From the NCBI RefSeq assembly GCF_030160715.1, contig NZ_BSOW01000019.1, forward strand, positions 1 to 64,000: 64,000 nt of DNA. The letters run 5' to 3'. Origin of the DNA: Bradyrhizobium iriomotense. GTDB lineage: Bacteria > Pseudomonadota > Alphaproteobacteria > Rhizobiales > Xanthobacteraceae. Position 1 is the stretch's first letter. Each line of letters begins with the position of its first letter. The translations under genes were made by a program, and so were the position numbers. Under the pieces are notes generated by a model. The model did not search any database and was not told the DNA's origin. It saw only the letters and a program-made list of their open reading frames with translations. Shown piece after piece: positions 52,703 through 60,971 of the stretch.

Positions 52703-54096
52703 TGGATCACCCCTTCGATCGCAGGCGTGATGCCGGCCGTACGTGTCGGCATCTCGTGCGGCGGTCCGGCTTCACCGGGATGCGGGGGCTGCGCCATCAG
52801 CCGCAACAGATAGGTCAGGCCGGCGGCATACACGACGAAATAGGCGATGACAAAGGCGAGCAGTGAGGAGCCGACGGCGGGGGCCGCCAGAGGCGAAGCG
52901 GATTCGGCAGTCCGTAGCAGATTATACACCGTGAACGGTTGCCGTCCGGTCTCGGTGGTGATCCAGCCCGCGAGCACGGCGATGAAGCCGGCCGGTCCCA
53001 TCAGAACCGCAAAGACATGCAGCAGCCGCGAGTCGAACAACGTTCGACGCCAGCGGCACCAGAGGCTGAACAGGCCGAGGCCGAACATCAGGAAGCCCAT
53101 GCCGACCATGATGCGGAACGACCAGAAGGTGATCGGCACCGGCGGCCAGTTTTCGCGTGGCACTGTGTCGAGGCCCGGCATCGGAGCGTACGGCCAGTGC
53201 TTCAGGATCAGCGAGCCCATCCTGGGAATTTCGAGGGCGTATTTGACTCTCCCTTCCTGCTGGTCGGGCAGGCCGAACAGGATCAACGGCGCACCATCGG
53301 GATGGCTCTGGTAATGGCCCTCCATACCCATGATCTTCACGGGCTGGTGCTCCAGCGTGTTGAGGCCGTGCTGGTCGCCGGCGAGTATCTGGATCGGCGC
53401 CACGAGGGTGGCCATCCACATTGCCATGGAGAACATCACGCGGGGGCCGGCGAGATGCGGGTCGCGCAGCAGATGAAACGCACCGACCGCGCCGACCACC
53501 AGCGCCGTGGTGAGGTAGGCCGCCAGCACCATATGCACGAGGCGATAAGGAAAGGACGGATTGAAGATCACCTTGAGCCAATCCACCGGAACGAACTGGC
53601 CATCGGCGTTCACCGCATAGCCAGTCGGGGTCTGCATCCAGGAATTGGAGGAGAGAATCCAGAACGCCGAGATCAGCGTGCCGATCGCGACCATCAGCGT
53701 GGCCAGGAAATGCAGCCGGGGGCCGACGCGCTTGAGGCCGAACAGCATCACGCCGAGGAAGCCGGCCTCGAGGAAGAACGCGGTGAGCACCTCATAGGCC
53801 ATCAGCGGGCCGATCACAGGACCGGTCCTGTCGGCGAAGACTGACCAGTTGGTTCCGAACTGGTAGGCCATCACGATGCCCGATACTACGCCCATACCGA
53901 AGGCGACCGCAAAGATCTTGAGCCAGTAATTGAACAGGTTGAGGAAGACCTCGCGACCGGTCAAAAGCCACCGCGCTTCCAGCACGGCAAGGTAACTCGC
54001 AAGCCCGATCGAGAACGCGGGGAACACGATGTGGAATGACATCGTGAAAGCGAATTGTGCGCGGGCGAGCGCGACCGCATCCCATCCTTCGAACAT
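52699..54096 (-). CDS. cioA: Cyanide-insensitive quinol oxidase subunit I (CioA/CydA family)
   Basis: 465 residues with about nine membrane helices. Haem ligand regions: H in FTMSFHIVFPAFSIGLA near 20, H in YRLVHMVLAAYLTTALVVGAVGAFHLLR near 185 and GWITTETGRQPFTVYNLLRT near 386-405. The Q-loop between the two last blocks is short, as in CioA-type bd oxidases, and the GRQP motif reads GRQPF. No FNR/FixK-type TTGAT-N4-ATCAA box is found upstream. Confidence 0.93.
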   Translation of the reverse strand: MFEGWDAVALARAQFAFTMSFHIVFPAFSIGLASYLAVLEARWLLTGREVFLNLFNYWLKIFAVAFGMGVVSGIVMAYQFGTNWSVFADRTGPVIGPLMAYEVLTAFFLEAGFLGVMLFGLKRVGPRLHFLATLMVAIGTLISAFWILSSNSWMQTPTGYAVNADGQFVPVDWLKVIFNPSFPYRLVHMVLAAYLTTALVVGAVGAFHLLRDPHLAGPRVMFSMAMWMATLVAPIQILAGDQHGLNTLEHQPVKIMGMEGHYQSHPDGAPLILFGLPDQQEGRVKYALEIPRMGSLILKHWPYAPMPGLDTVPRENWPPVPITFWSFRIMVGMGFLMFGLGLFSLWCRWRRTLFDSRLLHVFAVLMGPAGFIAVLAGWITTETGRQPFTVYNLLRTAESASPLAAPAVGSSLLAFVIAYFVVYAAGLTYLLRLMAQPPHPGEAGPPHEMPTRTAGITPAIEGVIQ

Positions 54097-54218
54097 GACG
54101 TACCTCTTCGACCTACGCGATCAATTGTCCTTCGGGATCTCGGCGTATGCAATACCGGTAAGGTTACCCCTGTGCGCAGATCACCTCGTTGCCAAGGCGA
54201 GTACCTTGGCCGAGATAG

Positions 54219-55895
54219 TCATTCGGGCAGCCCTGCTTGCCGCAATCCTTCTTCATATCGCGCGACGTCCTCGGCACGTCGATAAGGGCCAAGCACATCC
54301 TTGAGATTGGAAAGGCGCAGCGTGGGGCTCAGTTCTCGCAGCCGAGCCACTGCCTTGCGTGCTTGCTCCGGTCGACCGGCCATTGCGTTGCTTGCGGCGG
54401 TGATACGTAATCCAGGTCGATAGTCCGGACTGCACTGCAATGCCATTGCCGCCCATGATGCCGCTTCGTCATAGCGCTCCAAAAAGAAATGTGCATACGC
54501 GGTCCCGGCTCGCATGCCCATCAGCCACGGATCAAGTGGGCTCAGGCGAATGGCACGTGCGAAGCGCTCGATTGCCGATTCCGGCTCGCCGAGCCAGAGC
54601 TTTACCCAGCCGCCGAAATTCCATGCCTCAGCCAAATTGGAATTAAGCGCGAGCGCACGATCAACTAAGCCGGCACCTACCCCGAGATCCCCAACGACAA
54701 ACGCTAACGCATTCCCGCCGGCGGAGAGCGCGATCGCGTCATCCTTGCCCAACTCAACTGCCCGTTGGGTGAGCTTCTTCACTTCGGCAATCGCGTTCGC
54801 TATGTCCGGAATCCAGCCATTGATCCTAGCAATGAGGTAGCAAGAGGCTGCGCGACCGTAGGCGGTGGCAAATTCCGGGTCGAGCTCGATCGCGCGGTTG
54901 AACAGACGCAATGCCTCGTCGTTCGCTTGCCGGTTCCCAAACTGATGAAGCCGGGCCAGACCGCGCAAATAGAGGGCATAGGCGTCGAGACTAGTGGTCG
55001 GCTTGCGTTTGGCGCGCTCGATCTCAGCTTTTTCCACCGCAGGCGCAATCGCCCCGACAACGCTCTCAGTCACCTGGTCCTGCAAATCGAAGATGTCGCC
55101 GAGCTCGCCATCAAACCGATCGGCCCAAATATGTGCTCCAGTAGCGGTATCGACGAGTTGTCCCGTAATGCGCACTCGGTTTGCCGCCTTGCGAACGCTG
55201 CCTTCCAACACGTAGCGCACCCCAAGCTCACGCCCCACCTGCTTCACGTCGACGGCGCGGGCCTTGTAGGTGAAGCTTGAGTTTCGGGCGATGACAAATG
55301 GCGCCTTGAAACGGGACAGCGCCGTGATGATGTCCTCGGCCATTCCATCGGCAAAGTATTCCTGTTCGACATCGCCAGACATATTCTGGAACGGAAGCAC
55401 CGCAATGGAGGGCCTGTCGGGCAGCGGAGGCGGGCTCTCGGCCTCGGCAGCAAGAACTGGCGCAGCCTCTCGCGTTTCAGTAGGCGCACCGACCTCAAAG
55501 GTCCTGATTGGCTCCTGAATGTCCTTTCCATGTTGAACGCCAAGATCCGTACCTGGGTCGGTGACCGAGGCTAGCGCGGGCATTTCTTCCTCGATGATCT
55601 TGCCAACGAACCGGAGGCCTCTGCGAGAAACCGTCCGGATCAGGCGTTGCTCCTTGCCGGTATCCCCGATTGCCTTGCGCACGGCATTGACGTGGCTGGT
55701 CAGCGTGGATTCGGACACGATACGTCCTTGCCACACCGCCTCCAGAAGATCGTCCCTTGTCACGACCTGTTCCCGGTTCTGGACCAGGAAGAGCAGCAGA
55801 TCGAACACCTTCGGTCCAATGGGGATGAGCTCGGAGCCTCGCTTGAGCTCGCGCCGATTAGCATCGAGGCAATAATCTTCGAACAGAAACGGCAC
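54219..55895 (-). CDS. Winged-helix (OmpR-type) / TolB-like / TPR regulator
   Basis: 558 residues from GTG 55895, preceded by AAGGA; the frame is open to 55982 without a better start. Domains: transcriptional-regulator winged helix (about 1-100, VFDLLLFLVQNREQVVTRDDLLEAVWQGRIVSESTLTSHVNAVRKAIGDTGKEQRLIRTVSRRGLRF), a TolB-like N-terminal domain (about 165-300, SIAVLPFQNMSGDVEQEYFADGMAEDIITALSRF) and TPRs (about 320-555, e.g. ALRLFNRAIELDPEFATAYGRAASCYLIA). Same architecture as CadC-like transcriptional activators joined to TolB/TPR modules. The DNA looks less GC-rich than neighbours, so it may be acquired. Confidence 0.85.
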   Translation of the reverse strand: MPFLFEDYCLDANRRELKRGSELIPIGPKVFDLLLFLVQNREQVVTRDDLLEAVWQGRIVSESTLTSHVNAVRKAIGDTGKEQRLIRTVSRRGLRFVGKIIEEEMPALASVTDPGTDLGVQHGKDIQEPIRTFEVGAPTETREAAPVLAAEAESPPPLPDRPSIAVLPFQNMSGDVEQEYFADGMAEDIITALSRFKAPFVIARNSSFTYKARAVDVKQVGRELGVRYVLEGSVRKAANRVRITGQLVDTATGAHIWADRFDGELGDIFDLQDQVTESVVGAIAPAVEKAEIERAKRKPTTSLDAYALYLRGLARLHQFGNRQANDEALRLFNRAIELDPEFATAYGRAASCYLIARINGWIPDIANAIAEVKKLTQRAVELGKDDAIALSAGGNALAFVVGDLGVGAGLVDRALALNSNLAEAWNFGGWVKLWLGEPESAIERFARAIRLSPLDPWLMGMRAGTAYAHFFLERYDEAASWAAMALQCSPDYRPGLRITAASNAMAGRPEQARKAVARLRELSPTLRLSNLKDVLGPYRRAEDVARYEEGLRQAGLPE

Positions 55896-56137
55896 TTCTG
55901 ATCCTTCTTGGACAAGAAGCCAAGGAAAACTCAATCGCAATTCAGGCCGACTGCAAGGTTTTTTCCGCCCGAAACAGTACACATTTTCTCAGCCTTCGGG
56001 AACAAGCCGGTTCGAGAAATGGCTGGCGCCGCCCGGCGCGCGACGCGCGCTGAGCTTCGCAATCAACGCAGCAAATCTGGCCGCGCCTGGTCACGGCCCC
56101 GCCACCTGCATCGCCTCCCCAATGCGAGGATACGTTC
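55896..56137. other. Divergent promoter region between two regulator genes
   Basis: No supported gene. It should contain promoters for both the TolB/TPR regulator and the AraC regulator, which would fit control of one by the other, but no clear operator palindrome was found. Confidence 0.35.
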
Positions 56138-57088
56138 ATGAACAAGCATATATCGCGCGATTCCTTGGAGGACGCGTCAGTTGCGCCTGAGGCGTGCCAA
56201 GTCACGCCGGCCAATGCAGAGCGCCCTCACGCCGGTGCGGAAATGGCGCGGGTGCTCGGGACCACGGCATTTCGCATGGCTCTGGACACCTCCGGTGCCG
56301 CGATCGCCCACCGGAAATATGAACGAGTGCACGACGTCTGCGGGCCCAAGACCCACCACGTCATCATGGCTTACAACGGCTCGGTACAGCGCATGGAACG
56401 GCGGTCGGGACGATCAGTTGCGACCGGAACGTTCCGTCCCGGGGCTGTGATAATCATTCCGAAAGGATCAAGCTCGCGATGGGACGTTCCAAAACCTGTT
56501 GACGTCGTTGAGTTCTATCTTCCGCACGCGACGCTCGAGCGCGTCGCCGAAGAAGCCGACACCGCCGGACCAGTCAATCTCCTGGAGCGAACGGCGCATC
56601 CCGACCCCGTTACATCCGGATTGCTCTTGACCGCGGCGGATGCCCTGGAGGGCAACGAGGCTCTGGATACGCTGTTCAGGCGTCAACTGACAAACCTTCT
56701 GGCTACGCGTCTCCTGGCTGCGCACACCGGCTTGCCAACCACGATCCAGCCCACCGTGGGTGGTCTTTCGCCGAAGGTGCTCAGCCGCGCCATCGAACGC
56801 CTGCGGCCGGACAGCGATGCGGACGTCTCCCTCGCCGCGCTCGCCTCGGATGCCGGTCTGTCGCGCTTCCACTTCTGCCGCGCTTTCAAGAAAAGCACCG
56901 GGGTGTCGCCGCACGCCTGGCTGCGTCAGCACCGGCTCGAGGAGGCCAAGAACATGCTGCGCGACACCGACGCGTCGGTCATCTCGGTCGCAGTCGCGCT
57001 TGGCTATTCCACCCAGACCGCGTTCGCGGCTGCCTTCAGGAAGCTGACCGGCGAGACCCCGAGCAATTGGCGACAGCGTGCACGTTGA
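56138..57088 (+). CDS. AraC-family transcriptional regulator
   Basis: 316 residues. C-terminal AraC DNA-binding domain (about 225-315): DADVSLAALASDAGLSRFHFCRAFKKSTGVSPHAWLRQHRLEEAKNML and SVAVALGYSTQTAFAAAFRKLTGETPSNWR. An N-terminal cupin-like domain (about 65-140) has GPKTHHVIMAYNGSVQRMERRSG. Effector unknown. Divergent from the TolB/TPR regulator. Confidence 0.9.
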   Translation: MNKHISRDSLEDASVAPEACQVTPANAERPHAGAEMARVLGTTAFRMALDTSGAAIAHRKYERVHDVCGPKTHHVIMAYNGSVQRMERRSGRSVATGTFRPGAVIIIPKGSSSRWDVPKPVDVVEFYLPHATLERVAEEADTAGPVNLLERTAHPDPVTSGLLLTAADALEGNEALDTLFRRQLTNLLATRLLAAHTGLPTTIQPTVGGLSPKVLSRAIERLRPDSDADVSLAALASDAGLSRFHFCRAFKKSTGVSPHAWLRQHRLEEAKNMLRDTDASVISVAVALGYSTQTAFAAAFRKLTGETPSNWRQRAR

Positions 57089-57466
57089 CAGCATCGCCTA
57101 TGCGGGAAACAGCATGATGGCATATTACCAGTGATTTGCCCGACGCGTCAATTTATTTCGTAAAATCCGTAGTTATCACGCCTGCGATCATCGGCTCCTT
57201 TGCATGGGGTTGTTTTCGATATTTTTGTCGGGCCATAACGAAGACGGGGTTCTGCGCAGGTGAGGTTCCGCGATAAAGCGCCGCCGACAGTTGCTGCGGT
57301 CAAGTCCGGATGAGACGTGGCGTCCGATCGCGGTGCCAAACTCGAACAGGCCTCTTCCACGGATATAGCGGGGCTTTACCTTGATTTGGAAAGTGAGTTC
57401 CCCGCTGTACCCGGCCCCGGTAAATTGTCCCGTGATGCCCCCCGACAATCCATCCTGAGCGCGATC
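57089..57466. other. Intergenic region before the DUF6492 gene
   Basis: 378 bases. Short frames on the minus strand (57188-57472) have unnatural composition and are not accepted. The first 150 bases are AT-rich and probably promoter sequence. The in-frame upstream stretch of the DUF6492 gene from GTG 57317 might be coding, but I favour a downstream start. Confidence 0.4.
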
Positions 57467-58411
57467 ATGCATTCCGTTGCACTGCTGACAGCCAGCTACG
57501 CCAAGGATATCGAGCGCTTCTCGCTGCTCGCCGAGAGCGTCGACAATTGGTTAACGGGATACACCAGGCATTACGTCGTCGTTAACGACGAGGACGTTCC
57601 CCTGTTCGCGCGGTTCGCCTCCGACAAGCGCGTCATCGTGCCGGTGTCGCGGTATCTGCCGCGATGGCTGTTTGCCGCGCCCTCGTTCCTGCGGCGGGGC
57701 AACCGCAAGGTCTGGCTGTCGCTGCTGTCATCTCCGGTGCACGGCTGGCACATTCAGCAGATCGTCAAGATCGCGGGCGTGCTTGGCGCCCCCGAGCAGC
57801 GCGTCTGCATTTTGGATTCCGACAATCTGTTCTTCCGCGAGTTCGACGTCGGCCAATATGCCGGCTCCGCGAAGGCGCCGTTGTTCGTCACGCGCGGTGC
57901 GATCGGCGCCGAGACGCCGTTGCACTGCCTGTGGCTGCGCACTGTCGATCAATTGCTCGGGGTGCCCGACACGCCCATCCCGGCGGACGACTATGTCGGC
58001 AATGCGCTGGTCTGGGACAGGGATTCGGTGCGGGCGATGACCGACGCGATCAGCTCGGCGACCGGAACGAACTGGATCCTGGCGCTGTGCCGCCGCAAGA
58101 AATTCTCCGAGTACCTGCTCTACGGCCACTTCGTCGCCAATTCACCAAAACATCTGGCGGCGCACGAGATCACCGAGGACAGCATTGCGGTGTCGCACTG
58201 GGACGACACGCGGCTCGACCGTGCGGCGATCGAAGCGATGATGCGTGCTGCCTCGCCCCGGCAGGTCGCGCTCTGCATCCAGTCCTATTCGTCGACCTCG
58301 ATCGAGGACATCCGCGACGTGTTCCGACGGCGCTCGCGCGCGCCGAGTCTGGCGCCAGGCGATCACGTCGGTGATGGCGTCGGGATCGAAGCGCCGAAGA
58401 CGGTGCGATAG
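57467..58411 (+). CDS. DUF6492 protein (probable glycosyltransferase-like)
   Basis: 314 residues from ATG 57467, where family-like sequence MHSVALLTASYAKDIERFSLLAESVDNW begins; GTG 57317 would add 50 residues of poor similarity. Other features: HYVVVNDEDVPLF near 44-56 and CILDSDNLFFREFDVGQY near 116-133, a DxD-type motif as in nucleotide-sugar glycosyltransferases. Context of xylanase, glycosyltransferase and flippase genes supports a role in polysaccharide synthesis. Confidence 0.7.
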   Translation: MHSVALLTASYAKDIERFSLLAESVDNWLTGYTRHYVVVNDEDVPLFARFASDKRVIVPVSRYLPRWLFAAPSFLRRGNRKVWLSLLSSPVHGWHIQQIVKIAGVLGAPEQRVCILDSDNLFFREFDVGQYAGSAKAPLFVTRGAIGAETPLHCLWLRTVDQLLGVPDTPIPADDYVGNALVWDRDSVRAMTDAISSATGTNWILALCRRKKFSEYLLYGHFVANSPKHLAAHEITEDSIAVSHWDDTRLDRAAIEAMMRAASPRQVALCIQSYSSTSIEDIRDVFRRRSRAPSLAPGDHVGDGVGIEAPKTVR

Positions 58412-58459
58412 AGCATGATCCGGAAAAGTGTGAAGCGGTTTTCCGAAAAGATCATGCTC
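58411..58459. repeat. Palindromic intergenic repeat (GAGCATGATCCGGAAAAG type)
   Basis: GAGCATGATC-CGGAAAA...TTTTCCG-AAAA-GATCATGCTC: outer arms of ten bases and inner arms of seven. Starts with the last base of the DUF6492 stop codon. A frequent element in Bradyrhizobium/Rhodopseudomonas-type genomes, here between two convergent genes where it may terminate both. Confidence 0.8.
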
Positions 58460-58520
58460 AAACAATGAACCTAAGCGCGATGACAATTCATCCCAATCTC
58501 ATCGCGCTTTGGCGCGCCGC

Positions 58521-59585
58521 TCAGGTGGCCTTCGTGAATTTGCTGATCACGTCCATCAGCGGCTTCGGCTGGAAGTTGCCGTCGAGCGGCAGCGGCCGGT
58601 TCGGCTGCTTGTCGGGCCGCTTGAACGTCCCGTTGATCCAGCTGTAGCGATCCGAGATGCCCCAGCTCAGGATCGAATTGAGCGGGCCGCTCGCGGTGAT
58701 CGCCGTCAAGAGGTCGTCCACGCGCTTGGCCACGATGGTGTCGCGCTGCGCCGGATCGCCCGATAGTTTCTGGTCGTCGACGTCGAGCTCGGTGACGAGG
58801 ACCTCGAGCCCCCACGAGCGGACCTCGGCGACGAAGGCGGCAAGCCCGTCCTTGTCGATCTCGAGCTCGGCATGCAGATGCGACTGCAATCCGACCGCGT
58901 GCAGCGGGACGCCCTGATCGAGCAGCTCCTGGATCAGGTTGCGGTAGGCCGCGCGCTTGGCGATGAAACTGTCCTTGGCGGATTCGATGTCGTACTCGTT
59001 GATCGCGAGCTTGACGAAGGGATCGGCGGCCGCCGCCGTGCGGAAGGCCAGCGGAATCCAGCGCTGGCCCAGCATGCTCGACCAGTAGCAGTCGCGCCGA
59101 TCGGTGATCTTGCGCGGATTGTCGGGGATCGGCTCGTTGACCACGTCCCACGAGGTCAGCTTGTCCTTGTAGTAGGCGACGACGGTCGAGATGTGATCGA
59201 CGAAGGCCCGCTCGGCCGCCTTCGTCTCCTTGATCTGCTTCGTCCAGTCCGGGATGTCGTGATACCAGGCCAGCGTGTGGCCGCGCATCGTCAGGCCATT
59301 CTGCCGGGCGAAGTCCAGGATCGCATCGGCGCGCTCGAACGCAAAGGTGTGCGGATCCGGCCGCAGCATCGGCCATTTCAGTTCGAGGACCGGAACGATC
59401 TGCGTGCAATATGTGCTGATGGCCTCGCCGAGGCGCGGGTCGGCCTGCAAATCCCACAACGTGGCCGCGGCGCCATAGCCGGGACGGCGGCTGAGCAGCT
59501 TTGATGTCTGGGCACCTGCCGCGGAGCCGGCTGCGAGCGTCGCAACCGAGCCGAGCAGAAATTGGCGTCTGTCGAGGCTCGCCAT
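58521..59585 (-). CDS. Tat-exported GH10 endo-1,4-beta-xylanase
   Basis: 354 residues. Tat signal RRQFLLGSVATLAAGSAAG near 6-24. GH10 motifs: RGHTLAWYHDIPDW near 99-112, the acid/base glutamate in SWDVVNEPIPDNP near 148, and the nucleophile in LVTELDVDDQ near 267, and a final SWGISDRYSWINGTF. It cleaves beta-1,4-xylan in the periplasm or outside. Its placement beside glycosyltransferase and flippase genes suggests trimming or turnover of an own polysaccharide, but plant xylan degradation is an alternative. Confidence 0.92.
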   Translation of the reverse strand: MASLDRRQFLLGSVATLAAGSAAGAQTSKLLSRRPGYGAAATLWDLQADPRLGEAISTYCTQIVPVLELKWPMLRPDPHTFAFERADAILDFARQNGLTMRGHTLAWYHDIPDWTKQIKETKAAERAFVDHISTVVAYYKDKLTSWDVVNEPIPDNPRKITDRRDCYWSSMLGQRWIPLAFRTAAAADPFVKLAINEYDIESAKDSFIAKRAAYRNLIQELLDQGVPLHAVGLQSHLHAELEIDKDGLAAFVAEVRSWGLEVLVTELDVDDQKLSGDPAQRDTIVAKRVDDLLTAITASGPLNSILSWGISDRYSWINGTFKRPDKQPNRPLPLDGNFQPKPLMDVISKFTKAT

Positions 59586-59597
59586 GTTGCGCGTTCC

Positions 59598-60707
59598 CTA
59601 ACGCGCCGACAGACGCTGCATTACGGCTTGCGCGATCTCGTAGTAGTGCAGCGCGCCTTTTTCGAGCGTGAGGTTGTCGAGCATGTAATCGCGCGGCTTG
59701 AAGTTGCCTGCCTGGCTGTGCGCCCAGAACTCCGCCCAGCGCGCCCCGAAGCCTTCCGTGTTGGCGAATTTCATGCCGCAGCGCTCGTCCCAATAGGGCA
59801 CGGAGGAAACGCCTTCGAAGCGGACTTTATGCGGAAAATAGTTCGGATCCTGCCATGCGCCGCCGCGATCCCAGGCGAACACCGACACGTTGCTCGCAAG
59901 CGCCTGTTGGCAGGCGATCCCCTGGCTCTCATGCTCGCACAGGAAGATCATGGTCCGGCAACGCGCGAGCGCGGCCTGGTAATCGTCCTCCTTGTAGCTG
60001 CCGTAGCGGATCTCCTCGAACGAGCGGCCGCTCGCACGCAGATGCGCGCGGATCGGCTCGATCAGTTCCTGCTCGTAGCGATCGTGATCCCAGCGGACCT
60101 TGTCGTAGAGCAGCACGTCGACGCTCTTCCGTGCGGCCGGCTTGGGCGACCAGGCATCGGTATCGATGCCGACCGGCCAAGCCTCGACGCTCGGCCAGCC
60201 GGGCCTGCACATCTCGACGTACCAGTCGCAGGGGACCACGATGTGCTTGATCGGGACGCGCGTCAGCAGATCCGGATCGTCGATCGGATGATTGTACATG
60301 GCGACGCCGAGCAGGATCGGGTTCTTCCATTCGATCCGGTCGAGCACGAACGGCCGGCCGATGATGCAGGCGAGCTCCTCGGGGTGCTTGCGGATATAGC
60401 GGTAGTCGTTGACGCGATAGCGAATGCCGAGCCTGTCGAGGCCAGCGCACAGATTGAGGAACACGCGCTGCTGGCCGCTGATCCACGGCTTGCCGAGCAA
60501 CAGGCGCCGGAGCAGCGGCCGCAGATGCCGGTCGCCCTGAAACCAGCGGTCGTCCCTTTCCTCGAAGAAGAGATTGAGCACCATCCGCTCGCCGCGCGCG
60601 TTCTCCGGCTGCTTCGGGGGCAACGCCGCACTCACGCTCCGGCCGGCGCCCTTGCGGCCGGCATCGGAGAGGTACACATCCGCCCGCGCACGTTCAGCAA
60701 CTTCCAT
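59598..60707 (-). CDS. Glycosyltransferase (group 1/GT-B like)
   Basis: 369 residues from ATG 60707; GTG 60722 is in frame. Features: LLGKPWISGQQRVFLNLCAGLDRLGIRYRVNDYRYIR near 67-105, HIVVPCDWYVEMCRPGWPSVEAWPVGIDTDAW near 156-190 and IFLCEHESQGIACQQALASNVSVFAWDRGG near 257-286, the GT-B family EX7E-like donor-binding region with E residues. It lies 12 bases after (upstream in coordinates of) the xylanase gene, so both are one transcript. The acceptor is unknown. Confidence 0.8.
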   Translation of the reverse strand: MEVAERARADVYLSDAGRKGAGRSVSAALPPKQPENARGERMVLNLFFEERDDRWFQGDRHLRPLLRRLLLGKPWISGQQRVFLNLCAGLDRLGIRYRVNDYRYIRKHPEELACIIGRPFVLDRIEWKNPILLGVAMYNHPIDDPDLLTRVPIKHIVVPCDWYVEMCRPGWPSVEAWPVGIDTDAWSPKPAARKSVDVLLYDKVRWDHDRYEQELIEPIRAHLRASGRSFEEIRYGSYKEDDYQAALARCRTMIFLCEHESQGIACQQALASNVSVFAWDRGGAWQDPNYFPHKVRFEGVSSVPYWDERCGMKFANTEGFGARWAEFWAHSQAGNFKPRDYMLDNLTLEKGALHYYEIAQAVMQRLSAR

Positions 60708-60925
60708 GTCAGTCGGGTCCACACTTGGCGACGGTCGGCGACGCTCGAAACCACTGTTTCTATTGGATGATTGAACCTACGAGTTCAAGACAACCGCAAA
60801 TTTAACGCTAACGTACGAAATAGAGCCTAACGGGGAATTCGCCGATCCGATTAGCCCATTTATGTGAGTATTCTCGGACATGCTGCGGCGCAGTCGTCAA
60901 AATAGCCAACCCGACGTCCAACTGA

Positions 60926-60940
60926 TTAACGATGCGTTAA
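60926..60940. promoter_or_regulatory. Perfect TTAA-N7-TTAA (CtrA-type) box upstream of the flippase
   Basis: TTAA-CGATGCG-TTAA matches the CtrA consensus exactly, 31 bases upstream of the flippase ATG, and is in addition a perfect palindrome (TTAACG-ATG-CGTTAA). It is the only perfect CtrA-type box found in the window. 60708-60971 otherwise is AT-rich divergent promoter sequence without genes. Confidence 0.55.
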
Positions 60941-60971
60941 TTGGCTGGGACGGTCACGCTCCCTTGCTCGC

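Noticed and set aside
54097-54218. Possible FNR/FixK box upstream of cioA
   Set aside because: Sequences near ATCAA at about 54120 lack a matching TTGAT half-site at the right spacing.
57148-57472. Short minus-strand frames before the DUF6492 gene
   Set aside because: Overlap each other, lack ribosome-binding sites and resemble random translation.
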